A stretch of 64,000 bases of DNA from Nocardioides alkalitolerans DSM 16699 (GTDB taxonomy: Bacteria > Actinomycetota > Actinomycetes > Propionibacteriales > Nocardioidaceae): the NCBI RefSeq assembly GCF_000426525.1, contig NZ_AUFN01000012.1, positions 310,001-374,000 of the forward strand, given 5' to 3'. The notes under the pieces were generated by a model that was given only the letters and a program-made list of their open reading frames with translations, was not told the DNA's origin and searched no databases. The position numbers were made by a program, and so were the translations under genes. Positions 34,127 through 43,126 of the stretch are shown one piece after another. How positions within the stretch are numbered: the stretch's first letter is position 1; the number at the start of each line of letters is the position of its first letter.

Positions 34127-35992
34127 ATGCCCGCTCTCCGCTCCCGCACCGTCACCCACGGCCGCAACATGACCGGCGCCCGCGCCCTGCTGCGTGCGGC
34201 CGGCGTCGACGCCGCCGACTTCGGCAAGCCCATCGTCGCCGTCGCGAACAGCTTCACGGAGTTCGTGCCGGGCCACACGCACCTGCAGCCCGTCGGTCGG
34301 ATCGTCAGCGAGGCGATCCACGCCGCCGGCGGCATCGCGCGCGAGCTCAACACGATCGCGGTCGACGACGGCATCGCGATGGGCCACGGCGGCATGCTCT
34401 ACTCGCTGCCGTCGCGCGACCTGATCGCCGACTCGGTGGAATACATGGTCGAGGCGCACTGCGCCGACGCGCTGGTGTGCATCTCCAACTGCGACAAGAT
34501 CACGCCCGGGATGCTGATGGCCGCGCTGCGTCTGAACATCCCCACCGTGTTCGTCTCGGGCGGCCCGATGGAGGGCGGCCGGGCGACGCTCGTCGACGGC
34601 ACCGTGCGCACGGGGCTGAACCTGGTGAGCGTGATGTCGGCCGCGGCCGACGCGAGCGTCAGCGACGACGACCTGGCCCGCATGGAGGAGGTCGCCTGCC
34701 CCACCTGCGGCTCCTGCTCCGGCATGTTCACCGCCAACTCGATGAACTGCCTCACGGAGGCGCTCGGGCTGGCGCTGCCCGGCAACGGCACCACCCTCGC
34801 CACCCACACCGCGCGCCGCGACCTCTACCGGGCGGCCGGGTCGACGGTCGTCGAGCTGGCGCGTCGCTGGTACGACGACGACGACGCCTCCGTGCTGCCC
34901 CGCGCGATCGCGTCGCGCTCGGCGTTCGAGAACGCCATGGCGCTCGACATCGCGATGGGCGGGTCGACCAACACGGTGCTCCACCTGATGGCGGCGGCCC
35001 ACGAGGCCGAGCTCGACTTCACGCTCGAGGACATCGACGCGCTGTCGCGCCACGTGCCCTGCCTGGCGAAGGTCGCGCCGAACGGTGACCACCTGGTCGA
35101 GGACGTGCACCGCGCCGGCGGCATCCCGGCCCTCCTGGGCGAGCTGCTGCGCGCCGGGCTGCTCGCCCGGGACGTCTCGTCGGTCCACTCCCCCTCGCTG
35201 GAGTCGTGGCTCGGCGACTGGGACGTGCGCGGGGGTACGGCGACACCCGCCGCCGTCGAGCTCTTCCACGCCGCGCCGGGCTGCGTGCGGTCGGCGACGG
35301 CCTTCTCCCAGTCGGAGCGCTGGCACGACCTCGACCTCGACGCGGCCGCGGGCTGCATCCGCGACGTCGAGCACGCCTACTCCACCGACGGCGGCCTCGC
35401 GATCCTGCGGGGCGACCTCGCACCCGACGGCTGCATCGTGAAGACCGCCGGGGTCGACGAGTCGATCCTCACCTTCACCGGCCCGGCCGTCGTCGTGGAG
35501 TCCCAGGAGGACGCGGTCCAGGCGATCCTCTCGGGCCGGGTGAGCGCCGGGGACGTGGTCGTCGTGCGCTACGAGGGTCCTCGGGGCGGGCCCGGCATGC
35601 AGGAGATGCTCTACCCGACGTCGTTCCTCAAGGGCCGCGGGCTGGGCGCTCGGTGCGCGCTCGTCACCGACGGCCGGTTCTCCGGCGGCACGTCGGGCCT
35701 GTCGATCGGCCACGTCTCCCCCGAGGCGGCGGCCGGCGGCGCCATCGCGCTGGTGGAGGACGGCGACACGGTCGTCATCGACATCCCCCGGCGCTCGATC
35801 CGGCTCGACGTGCCACCTGCCGTGCTGGAGGCCCGGCGCACGGACCTGGAGGCCTCCGGCGGCTACCGCCCTCGGGACCGCGAGCGTCCGGTCTCGACCG
35901 CGCTGCGGGCGTACGCCGCGATGGTCACCTCCGCCGACCGGGGCGCCGTGCGCGACGTCGCCGCCATCGAGCGGCGCACGGCGCTGGTCTAG
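34127..35992 (+). CDS. ilvD: Dihydroxy-acid dehydratase
   Basis: 621 residues, Fe-S dehydratase of the branched-chain amino-acid (and CoA precursor) pathway: 2,3-dihydroxyisovalerate to 2-oxoisovalerate. Cluster ligands in [11 protein letters not shown] and [19 protein letters not shown]-terminal [26 protein letters not shown] holds the catalytic Ser. Full family length. No strong SD is visible; other ilv genes are not adjacent, so it is a detached gene. Confidence 0.96.
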   Translation: MPALRSRTVTHGRNMTGARALLRAAGVDAADFGKPIVAVANSFTEFVPGHTHLQPVGRIVSEAIHAAGGIARELNTIAVDDGIAMGHGGMLYSLPSRDLIADSVEYMVEAHCADALVCISNCDKITPGMLMAALRLNIPTVFVSGGPMEGGRATLVDGTVRTGLNLVSVMSAAADASVSDDDLARMEEVACPTCGSCSGMFTANSMNCLTEALGLALPGNGTTLATHTARRDLYRAAGSTVVELARRWYDDDDASVLPRAIASRSAFENAMALDIAMGGSTNTVLHLMAAAHEAELDFTLEDIDALSRHVPCLAKVAPNGDHLVEDVHRAGGIPALLGELLRAGLLARDVSSVHSPSLESWLGDWDVRGGTATPAAVELFHAAPGCVRSATAFSQSERWHDLDLDAAAGCIRDVEHAYSTDGGLAILRGDLAPDGCIVKTAGVDESILTFTGPAVVVESQEDAVQAILSGRVSAGDVVVVRYEGPRGGPGMQEMLYPTSFLKGRGLGARCALVTDGRFSGGTSGLSIGHVSPEAAAGGAIALVEDGDTVVIDIPRRSIRLDVPPAVLEARRTDLEASGGYRPRDRERPVSTALRAYAAMVTSADRGAVRDVAAIERRTALV

Positions 35993-36005
35993 CGTTCGGC
36001 GCACC

Positions 36006-36470
36006 ATGACCGCCGCCCGCTCCTCCGCCCGCTCCTCCGTCACCTCCGGCGCCCGCCCGGCGCACCTGCGCCCGGGCCTGGTCGCGCTCGTCGTGCTCGG
36101 CGGGACGCTGGGCACCGGGCTGCGGCACGGCCTGGATCTCGCCCTCCCGCCGGTCGACGGCGTGCCGCTCACCATCGCGGCGATCAACGTCGCCGGGGCG
36201 TTCCTGCTCGGGCTGCTCCTCGAGACCGTCGCCCGCCGCGGTCCCGAGGACGATCGCGCCCAGCGCGTCCGGCTCCTCCTCGGCACCGGCGTGCTGGGCG
36301 GCTTCACGACGTACAGCGCCCTGGCCGTCGACACCGCGCTGCTGCTCGACGACCGCCCGCTGGTCGGGCTCGGGTACGCCGCGGGCACGCTGGTGCTGGG
36401 GCTGGTCGCGTCGGTCGGGGGCGTCGCGGTGGCCGCGGGCCGGCGCCGTACGCACGGAGGCACCGCATGA
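36006..36470 (+). CDS. crcB1: Fluoride exporter FluC/CrcB, first subunit
   Basis: 154 residues, four membrane helices after a 25-residue Ser/Ala/Arg N-tail. Motifs: GTLGTGLRHGLD, INVAGAFLLGLLLE and GTGVLGGFTTYSAL (the TTYS ion track). Two adjacent crcB genes usually encode subunits of opposite topology that form a heterodimeric channel. Its stop overlaps the start of the second gene (ATGA). Confidence 0.93.
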   Translation: MTAARSSARSSVTSGARPAHLRPGLVALVVLGGTLGTGLRHGLDLALPPVDGVPLTIAAINVAGAFLLGLLLETVARRGPEDDRAQRVRLLLGTGVLGGFTTYSALAVDTALLLDDRPLVGLGYAAGTLVLGLVASVGGVAVAAGRRRTHGGTA

Positions 36471-36841
36471 CGGGCGAGCTGCTGTTCTGCGCGGTCGCCC
36501 TGGCGGGCGGCGGGGGTGCTGGGCTGCGGTTCGTGGTGGACGGTGCCGTGCGGGCCCGTCTCGGCGACGGGTTCCCCTGGGGCACCTGGCTCGTCAACCT
36601 CTCCGGGTCCTTCGCGCTCGGGCTGATGACGGGGCTGGCGGCGAGCACGCTGCTGCCCGACGATCTCGGCCTCGTGCTCGGCACCGGGCTGCTCGGCGGC
36701 TACACGACCTTCAGCACCGCCGCCGTCGACACCGTGCTGCTGGCGCGGGAGGGGCGCCACGCCGCGGCCCTCCTCAACGGCGTCGGCATGCTGGTCGTCG
36801 CGGTGGTCGCGGCCGCCGCCGGCTACGCGCTCGGGGCCTAG
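36467..36841 (+). CDS. crcB2: Fluoride exporter FluC/CrcB, second subunit
   Basis: 124 residues, four helices; GGGAGLRFVVDGAV, LVNLSGSFALGLMTG and GTGLLGGYTTFSTAAVDT match the family. Translationally coupled to the first crcB gene. Together they should protect against fluoride; no fluoride riboswitch was recognised upstream (only 13 bases separate the pair from ilvD). Confidence 0.93.
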   Translation: MTGELLFCAVALAGGGGAGLRFVVDGAVRARLGDGFPWGTWLVNLSGSFALGLMTGLAASTLLPDDLGLVLGTGLLGGYTTFSTAAVDTVLLAREGRHAAALLNGVGMLVVAVVAAAAGYALGA

Positions 36842-36875
36842 CACCGGTCAGCCGGCGGCGGCCAGCGGTCAGGGG

Positions 36876-38351
36876 TCAGCGCCGCAGCAGGCCCCGCGAC
36901 GGCGCGCGCCGCACCCACGCGGCGTACTCGTTCATGAGGTGCTCGAAGAGCTGCTCGTCGGCGATCGGGCGCTTGCCGAGCAGGTCGTCGGCCGAGACGG
37001 CGAAGAAGTCGGCGTTGTCGTCGTGCCGACCCTGGAGGTCGTCGAGCTCCTGGAGGAACCGGAACGTGCGGGCCTCGCCGATGCCCATGAAGCACCAGAA
37101 GACCGGCTCGTACGACGACGCCCGCACCTGCTCGGTCGCCACCTTCGGGTCCGACGGCGCGCCGTCGGTGAGGAACATGACGAAGACCGGGGTCTCGGCG
37201 GCCAGCGGCGACGTCCGCGCCTGGGCGCTGCCGAAGTAGTGCTCGCGCACGGCCGCCATCGCGGCGCCGTACTTCGTGTCGAACTCGAGCTTGTGCTGCG
37301 CGACGTACTCCCCCACGCGCGACTGGTAGCCGTCGAGCGACAGGCCGTCCGGCCGGTGCACGCGCTTGCCGAACAGGAAGACGTCGACCTCGCCGTCGTC
37401 GTCGAAGCGGAGCCCGAGCGCCAGCACCCGCTCGGCGAGCCGCTGCACCACGCCCTTCTTGTAGAGCCGGGCCATCGAGCCCGAGATGTCGAGCACCAGG
37501 GCGACCCGGGCGGTGTGCTCGGCGAGGCCGCGCTTCTCGAGCGAGACGCCGGCCTTCTTGACCAGCGACAGCATGCCGGTGTCGCCGGTGGACGCGAGCC
37601 GCTTCTCGAGGTCGACGATCCGCTTCTTCTCGAGCGACAGCGCGGGCGGGGCCGGAGCCGCGGGCGGGGCCGGAGCCGCGGGCGGGGCCGGAGCCGCGGG
37701 CGGGGCCGGAGCCGCGGGCGGGGCCGGAGCCGCGGGCGGGGGCGGGGCGGCGACCGGAGCGGCGGCCTTCTCGGTGCCGTCGTCGTCGACCTGCACGCCG
37801 ACGTCGCCGGCCAGGCCCGCCAGCCCCGTGGTGAAGCCCTGGCCCACGGAGCGCACCTTCCACTCGACCCCGGCGGGTCCGGTGCGGCGGTAGACCTCGG
37901 CGAACACGAGCGCGGTCTGCTCCCCCGCCGCCATCTCGGACCGGAGGGCGGCAGGAGCACCGGGCCCGGCCGCGACCTCGACGCCGAGCCCGGCGAGGCG
38001 TCCGAAGGTGGCGCCGGCGGCACCCGGGTCGAGCGAGGCGCCGATCACCACCTTCTCGACGTCGGTCGGCAGGGATCCCACGCTCACGGCGATGCGGTCG
38101 ACCGTGCGCCCGCCCTCCACCGCGCGACCGAGGTGGCGTACGGCGCCCCCACCGCCCTCGGGCTGGTTGTAGAAGACGAAGTCGGCATCGCTGCGCACCC
38201 GGCCGTCCGCCCCGCAGAGGAACGCGGACAGGTCGGCGTCGACGCCCGGGGTGGTCTGCCAGGTGAGGGTGACGACGATGGCGCCGTCGGGTCCGGGGAG
38301 GCCGAGCTGGGCGAGGCCGACGTTGCCGCCGGGCGGGAGCGCGTGGGTCAT
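36876..38351 (-). CDS. TerD-domain / VWA-domain fusion protein (TerF-like)
   Basis: 491 residues. Residues 1-190 are a TerD domain (NVGLAQLG, VDADLSAFLCGADGRVRSDADFVFYNQP, FAEVYRRTGPAGVEWKVRSVGQGF); about 205-245 is an APAPPA repeat linker; residues about 300-491 form a VWA domain with the MIDAS DISGSM and FLTDGAPSD. TerF-like proteins belong to tellurium-resistance/stress modules and bind calcium through TerD. No terZABCDE genes are nearby. The linker is encoded by an 18-bp tandem repeat. Confidence 0.92.
   Translation of the reverse strand: MTHALPPGGNVGLAQLGLPGPDGAIVVTLTWQTTPGVDADLSAFLCGADGRVRSDADFVFYNQPEGGGGAVRHLGRAVEGGRTVDRIAVSVGSLPTDVEKVVIGASLDPGAAGATFGRLAGLGVEVAAGPGAPAALRSEMAAGEQTALVFAEVYRRTGPAGVEWKVRSVGQGFTTGLAGLAGDVGVQVDDDGTEKAAAPVAAPPPPAAPAPPAAPAPPAAPAPPAAPAPPAAPAPPALSLEKKRIVDLEKRLASTGDTGMLSLVKKAGVSLEKRGLAEHTARVALVLDISGSMARLYKKGVVQRLAERVLALGLRFDDDGEVDVFLFGKRVHRPDGLSLDGYQSRVGEYVAQHKLEFDTKYGAAMAAVREHYFGSAQARTSPLAAETPVFVMFLTDGAPSDPKVATEQVRASSYEPVFWCFMGIGEARTFRFLQELDDLQGRHDDNADFFAVSADDLLGKRPIADEQLFEHLMNEYAAWVRRAPSRGLLRR
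37642..37731. repeat. 18-bp coding tandem repeat, five exact copies
   Basis: GCGGGCGGGGCCGGAGCC repeats five times without change and a sixth copy is degenerate. On the coding (minus) strand each unit gives six residues of an Ala/Pro linker, so copy-number change alters only linker length between the TerD and VWA domains and keeps the frame. Confidence 0.95.
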
Positions 38352-38409
38352 GGCGTGCAGTGTGGTCCCGCCTCGGTCCCGCGAAACCTCGACCGACGGG
38401 CGCGTCGCG

Positions 38410-39411
38410 CTAGGCGCCCTGCGCCGGGCGGACGACGGCGTCCGCCGTACCCGCCCGGTCACCGGTGTCGTCGGGGCTGTCGGTGCCGCCGGGGCGGCGC
38501 GACCAGTAGCCGGCCAGCAGGGAGCCGGAGACGTTGTGCCACACCGAGAAGATCGCCGCCGGCAGGGCCGCGGCCGGGGCGAAGTGGACCGTGGCGAGGG
38601 CGGCGGCGAGGCCGGAGTTCTGCATGCCCACCTCGATGCTGACCGCGCGGCGACCCGAGACCGGGAGCCCGCAGACCCGGCCCACGAGGTAGCCCAGCGT
38701 CAGGCCGCCGACGTTGTGGAGCACCACCGCGAGCACGACGACGGCACCGACGGAGAGCAGGGTGTCGGCGCTCCCGGCGACGACGGCCAGCACCACGCCC
38801 GTGATGCCGAGCACCGAGACGAGGGGAAGCACCTCGACGACCTTCTCGACCGCGCGGGGGAACACCGCCCGCAGGGCGACGCCGGCCACGACCGGCACCA
38901 GGACGATCTGCACGATCGAGACGAACAGGTCGCCGCCCGAGACGGGCAGGTCCTCCCCGAGCAGGGCGAGGATCAGCAGCGGCGTGAGCACCGGCGCGAG
39001 GAACGTCGAGACCGAGGTCATCGCGACCGACAGGGCGGTGTCACCGCGCGCCAGGAAGACCATGACGTTGGACGCCGTGCCGCCGGGCGCCGCGCCCACG
39101 AGGATCATGCCGGCGGTCAGCACCGGCGAGAGGTCGAGCAGCTGCGCGACGCCCCAGCCGAGCAGCGGCATGATCGTGTACTGCGCGGCCACGCCCAGGA
39201 GCAGCGCCCACGGCCGCCGGCCGATGATCGCGAAGTCGACCGGCCGCAGCGTGAGGCCCATCCCCAGCATGATCACCGCGAGCATCCACGGCACCGCCGG
39301 CCCCAGTCCGTCGAACGTGCTCGGGGTGGCGAGGGCCAGTGCCCCCGCGGCGAGCACGATGAGGGTGAACCACGTGCCCACGACCTGGCTGATCCGTCCG
39401 ATGGTGGTCAC
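38410..39411 (-). CDS. Bile acid:sodium symporter (BASS) family protein
   Basis: 333 residues, nine or ten helices; APGGTASNVMVFLARGDTALSV and SIEVGMQNSGLAAALA are the two crossing-helix motifs of the family. Bacterial members move organic anions such as pantoate or keto acids with sodium. GTG 39411 has GAGGAG 9 bases upstream; ATG 39420 touches that site and is less likely. C-tail of 30 hydrophilic residues. Confidence 0.92.
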   Translation of the reverse strand: MTTIGRISQVVGTWFTLIVLAAGALALATPSTFDGLGPAVPWMLAVIMLGMGLTLRPVDFAIIGRRPWALLLGVAAQYTIMPLLGWGVAQLLDLSPVLTAGMILVGAAPGGTASNVMVFLARGDTALSVAMTSVSTFLAPVLTPLLILALLGEDLPVSGGDLFVSIVQIVLVPVVAGVALRAVFPRAVEKVVEVLPLVSVLGITGVVLAVVAGSADTLLSVGAVVVLAVVLHNVGGLTLGYLVGRVCGLPVSGRRAVSIEVGMQNSGLAAALATVHFAPAAALPAAIFSVWHNVSGSLLAGYWSRRPGGTDSPDDTGDRAGTADAVVRPAQGA

Positions 39412-39585
39412 GCGTCGCATCTCCTCGCCGTCACCCGTCCCGGTGCGGGACGGTCCGGCCGACCACCCTGGCACCTCGTCGCGGGCGGGTGCGACCACGG
39501 CGTCGGCGGTGGACACGAATTGACTTGAGCGGATGTTGAGCGAAAGTCGAGGACACCCCGAGGATCGCGCGGCATACTTCTACTC

Positions 39586-39623
39586 AGAACCGCGGTGGAG
39601 ACCCGAGACTCCACCGCGGTTCT
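39586..39623. terminator. 15-bp hairpin terminator
   Basis: AGAACCGCGGTGGAG (39586-39600) pairs perfectly with its complement at 39609-39623 across an 8-base loop; T-rich TTCTCATTT follows on the plus strand. It lies 3 bases past the minus-strand gene at 39626. No plus-strand gene precedes it, so the T-rich side could belong to a short untranslated plus-strand transcript. Confidence 0.8.
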
Positions 39624-39625
39624 TC

Positions 39626-40567
39626 TCATTTCCCGGCGGCCCTCAGCCGGTCGATGCGCAGCGCGCGGTCGAGCCGCTCGGCGCAGCGCTCGTCGGCCAC
39701 GACCCGCACGAAGCCCCAGCCCTGGTCGTCGGAGAGGTACTCGAACCCCACGTCGCGCAGGAACGCCGCCTCGATGCGCGCCCCCTCCTGCAACGCGTCG
39801 CGGTAGGCGTCGCGGGCCATCGGCTCGGTGGCGGTCGGCAGGCCGGCGAGGAACTGGGTACGGCGCGCCCACGTCGGCTCGACGTAGTCGCGCCAGTCCT
39901 CGCGGTCGCCCACCAGACCGGCGACCTCGTCGGCGCCCCCGATGGTGCCCGCCAGGGTCACCGCGAGCGTCTTGGAGAGCGGCGTGACGACGCCGTCGAC
40001 GATCCGGTGGTGCAGCACGGCGGGGTCGGCGGACTCCTCGTCGCTCACGGCGCCGAGGAACGCGACGTTCGCGTCGTGCAGGTTGCCCGCGAGGTCGACC
40101 GCTCGGCGGCCCCGCATCGCCGGGTAGGTGCGCCGCGCGGCCAGTGCCGCCTCGCAGCGGTGCTCCTCGATGACGCCGGCGGCGATGGTCAGGAGGTGGA
40201 ACGACACCTGGTCGGTCGCCAGGTCCTGGTGCCAGCCGAGACCCTCCTCGCGGTCGTTCATCAGCACGTGGCCGCCCTCGTGGGCGGCGATGCGCTCGAC
40301 GTCGTCGACCGTGAGCTCCTGCGTCTCGACGGCGCGCCGGTTGACGACGATCGTGGCGGCCGGGTCGGCGAGGGTGCGGGCGGTGACCGCCCCGGCGCCG
40401 CGGTCCTCGGCGTACGTGTGGTGCCCGATCAGCCGTCCGACGGTGGTGTCGAACACCCCGGAGACCACGACCCGGGCGTGGTCGGCGCCGACCGCGGCGA
40501 GGCCGGCGCGCAACGCCTCGTCGTACCCGGGCTGGAGGGAACCGCCGTCTTCGAGCTCGATCGTCAT
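39626..40567 (-). CDS. Putative zinc metallopeptidase, HEGGH motif, family unknown
   Basis: 313 residues, no signal peptide. HEGGH at about residues 96-100 inside a helix (VERIAAHEGGHVLMNDRE) fits HExxH zinc peptidases; about 35 residues on, VIEEHRCEAALAA could supply the third ligand. The rest is not recognised. The gene stands alone between a hairpin terminator and an MmyB-type regulator gene. The motif could be coincidence, but its helical setting argues for a metal site. Confidence 0.7.
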   Translation of the reverse strand: MTIELEDGGSLQPGYDEALRAGLAAVGADHARVVVSGVFDTTVGRLIGHHTYAEDRGAGAVTARTLADPAATIVVNRRAVETQELTVDDVERIAAHEGGHVLMNDREEGLGWHQDLATDQVSFHLLTIAAGVIEEHRCEAALAARRTYPAMRGRRAVDLAGNLHDANVAFLGAVSDEESADPAVLHHRIVDGVVTPLSKTLAVTLAGTIGGADEVAGLVGDREDWRDYVEPTWARRTQFLAGLPTATEPMARDAYRDALQEGARIEAAFLRDVGFEYLSDDQGWGFVRVVADERCAERLDRALRIDRLRAAGK

Positions 40568-40596
40568 GGGTCGACGGTAGCGGCCCGGTCGGGCGT

Positions 40597-41442
40597 TCAG
40601 GCGAGGGCCTGCGTGCCGATCACGGAGAGCAGCCGGAGCCGGTCGTGGCTCTCGCTGCCCGGCGCGGCGGTGTAGACGAGGAGCCAGTGCGAGGCCGCGG
40701 GGTCCAGCAGCGACTGGCAGCTCAGCTCGAGCGGCCCGACCTGCGGGTGCACGAAGTTCTTGACCTCGTGGGGGCGGATCCCGACCTCGTGGTCCGCCCA
40801 CACGGTGCGGAACTCCTCGCTCTGCCCGAGGAGCAGGTCGACGAGGTGCGCCGCCCGCGACCCCGGCCCCCGCAGGGTCGCGACCCCGCGCAAGCCGGAG
40901 GCGAACATGCGGCTCAGGAACGCGTGGTCCTCCGCGGCGTAGAGGTCCCGGGAGGACGGGTCGGTGAACCAGCGGTAGCCGAGGCTGCGCGCCGGGCCGA
41001 CGAAGGAGGCCGTGTCACCCGTGAGCGCGACCCCAAGCGGGGTCTGGCGCAGCGTCTCGCCGAGCTCGCTGACGATCTCGGCCGGGGTGTCGTGCAGGCG
41101 GTCGAGGATGCGGAGCAGGCCCGGGCTGACGTGCTCACCGGCTGAGCCGCGAGCGGGCGGCTGATGACCGGCCAGGCGGAAGAGGTGGTCGCGCTCGTCG
41201 ACGGTGAGGTGCAGCCCCTGGGCGATCGACGCGACCATCTGCTCGGACGGCTGCGGGCCGCGCTCGCGCTCCAGCCGGGAGTAGTAGTCGGCCGACATGT
41301 GGCACAGCGCGGCGACCTCCTCGCGCCGCAGTCCGCTCGTACGGCGACGCTGGCCGCGCGGGAGGCCGACGTCCTCGGGCTGCAGGGCCGCGCGGCGCCG
41401 GCGCAGGAACTCCGCCAGCCCGGTCCGGTCGATCGTCGTCAT
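40597..41442 (-). CDS. XRE family regulator with MmyB-like ligand domain
   Basis: 281 residues. N-terminal [58 protein letters not shown] (about 9-78) and ligand domain ending [36 protein letters not shown]. These regulators are typically divergent from the oxidoreductase gene they repress, and here the SDR at 41620 is divergent with 177 bases between. A paralogue lies at 33213-34049. Confidence 0.93.
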   Translation of the reverse strand: MTTIDRTGLAEFLRRRRAALQPEDVGLPRGQRRRTSGLRREEVAALCHMSADYYSRLERERGPQPSEQMVASIAQGLHLTVDERDHLFRLAGHQPPARGSAGEHVSPGLLRILDRLHDTPAEIVSELGETLRQTPLGVALTGDTASFVGPARSLGYRWFTDPSSRDLYAAEDHAFLSRMFASGLRGVATLRGPGSRAAHLVDLLLGQSEEFRTVWADHEVGIRPHEVKNFVHPQVGPLELSCQSLLDPAASHWLLVYTAAPGSESHDRLRLLSVIGTQALA

Positions 41443-41619
41443 GGGTGCCTCCTTCGTCCCCGGCCATGTCTACCGGTACGACGTCCCCGTGTCCTGGGTC
41501 CGTCGATCCCCCCGTGGGGCGCAGCCTGGGATCGGCGGTCCGAGGATCCACCGGCCCTGCCGCGCTCGCCGCGGGTGCGCGACGGTGGAGGTCAGACACC
41601 GACCCCCAGGAGCGACCAC

Positions 41620-42564
41620 GTGCCACGCAAGAACATCGACCTCACCGTGCCCGACCTCACCGGCCGGCGCGCCGTGGTGACCGGCGGCAGCGACGGCATC
41701 GGCCTCGGCCTCGCCACGCGGCTGGCCGCGGCCGGCGCCCAGGTCGTCCTCCCGGTGCGCAACGAGCGCAAGGGGCAGGCGGCCCTGACGACGATCCGCG
41801 CGACGGCGCCCCACGCCGACGTCTCGCTGCGGGAGCTCGACCTCTCGTCGTTGGCCTCCGTCGCCGCCCTCGGGGCCGCGCTGGTGGCGGAGAGCGACCC
41901 CATCCACCTGCTCGTCAACAACGCCGGCGTGATGACACCGCCCGAGCGACGCACGACGGCCGACGGGTTCGAGCTGCAGCTCGGCACCAACCACCTGGGC
42001 CACGTCGCCCTGGTCGCCCACCTGCTGCCGCTGCTGCGCGCCGGGCAGGCCCGCGTCACGTCGCAGATCAGCATCGCCGCGAACCGCGGGGCCGTGCACT
42101 GGGACGACCTGCAGTGGGAGCGCTCGTACGACGGGATGAAGGCCTACAGCCAGTCGAAGATCGCGTTCGGCCTCTTCGGTCTCGAGCTCGACCGCCGCAG
42201 TCGCGCGGCCGGCTGGGGCCTCACGAGCAACCTGGCCCACCCCGGGGTCGCGCCGACCAACCTGCTGGCCGCCCGCCCGGAGCTCGACCGCGAGCGCGAC
42301 GCCACCGGCCGGCGGCTCATCCGAGCCCTGTCGTCGCGCGGGATCCTGCTGGGCACGGTCGCCACCGCCCAGCTGCCGGCGCTGCTCGCCGCCACCTCGC
42401 CCGACGCCCGGGGCGGCGCGCTCTACGGACCGCGCGGGCTGGGGCACCTGGGCGGGGCGCCCGCCGAGCAGGACCTCTACTCGCGGCTACGGAGCACCGA
42501 CGACGCCCGTCGGGTGTGGGAGGTGTCGCAGGAGCTGACCGGGGTGCGGTTCCCGACCGACTGA
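41620..42564 (+). CDS. SDR family oxidoreductase (retinol-dehydrogenase-like)
   Basis: 314 residues, NADP-type [18 protein letters not shown] with Arg in [14 protein letters not shown], and YSQSK as the Tyr-Lys pair; the Ser in TSQISIAAN is the third member. The long C-terminal part after [12 protein letters not shown] is typical of protochlorophyllide-reductase/RDH-like members. CAGGAG precedes the GTG. Likely repressed by the divergent MmyB-type regulator until an electrophilic or aldehyde substrate appears (inference). Confidence 0.93.
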   Translation: MPRKNIDLTVPDLTGRRAVVTGGSDGIGLGLATRLAAAGAQVVLPVRNERKGQAALTTIRATAPHADVSLRELDLSSLASVAALGAALVAESDPIHLLVNNAGVMTPPERRTTADGFELQLGTNHLGHVALVAHLLPLLRAGQARVTSQISIAANRGAVHWDDLQWERSYDGMKAYSQSKIAFGLFGLELDRRSRAAGWGLTSNLAHPGVAPTNLLAARPELDRERDATGRRLIRALSSRGILLGTVATAQLPALLAATSPDARGGALYGPRGLGHLGGAPAEQDLYSRLRSTDDARRVWEVSQELTGVRFPTD

Positions 42565-42579
42565 GGCGCGGGACCTCGC

Positions 42580-42966
42580 TCAGGTCGTGCCCGAGCGCGG
42601 ATCGGCGTCGTCGAAGGTCTGCACCGTCCAGCCGAACTCCTCGGACCTGGGCAAGGGCGGCAGCCCGTCGTCCGGAGGCTCGCCGGGCGCCAGGGTGAGC
42701 CACCAGCCGTTCTCGTCGCGGTCGTGCTCCGCGACCACCCCGTCGCACCAGCCGCGGCCCCAGTCGCCGGCACCGCCGCTGCTGGAGAGGAGCCGCCACT
42801 CCCCCTCGACACGGCGGAACTGGTCGAGGTTGATGTCGCCTCCGTCGCCGTTCGCGTCGACCACGGCCGCCGCGTGGTCACCGAGCGTCGTGATGGCCCG
42901 CACCACGGCGTACCGGCGGTCCCAGCCGCTGACCTCGAGCACGGTGGCGGCGTCCAGGTCGGTCAT
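42580..42966 (-). CDS. Hypothetical acidic protein
   Basis: 128 residues, acidic, beta-rich, no signal or membrane segment: TVLEVSGWDRRYAVVRAITTLGDHAAAVVDANGDGG..LDQFRRVEGEWRLLSSSGGAGDWG. Layout resembles small actinobacterial proteins with a DUF4878/SnoaL-like-free beta sheet, but I cannot assign a family. It ends 15 bases from the convergent SDR gene and is divergent from the molybdoenzyme. Confidence 0.65.
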   Translation of the reverse strand: MTDLDAATVLEVSGWDRRYAVVRAITTLGDHAAAVVDANGDGGDINLDQFRRVEGEWRLLSSSGGAGDWGRGWCDGVVAEHDRDENGWWLTLAPGEPPDDGLPPLPRSEEFGWTVQTFDDADPRSGTT

Positions 42967-43126
42967 GGCGCCAGGATGGCACCGCGGGTCGCCGGGCCGC
43001 CACGCCTTTCCGCCCGGTCCGGCGCAGTACGCTCGGAGATCCGCCGGCCGGGGTCGCGAGCGCCGACGGCGACGGCGGGTGGGTCCCCCGCCCTCGGGTA
43101 CCCGGCAGATGACGAAAGGGACCTCC

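Noticed and set aside
36006..36841. Fluoride riboswitch upstream of the crcB pair
   Set aside because: Only 13 bases separate the pair from ilvD, too short for the aptamer, and none was recognised within the ilvD end.
34046..36844. Very long minus-strand open frame opposite ilvD and the crcB genes
   Set aside because: It is His/Asp/Arg/Val-rich without domains and mirrors three well-identified plus-strand genes; in GC-rich DNA antisense frames stay open by codon bias.
37642..37731. Intergenic or CRISPR-like repeat
   Set aside because: The 18-bp units are in frame inside the TerD-VWA gene and encode an Ala/Pro linker.
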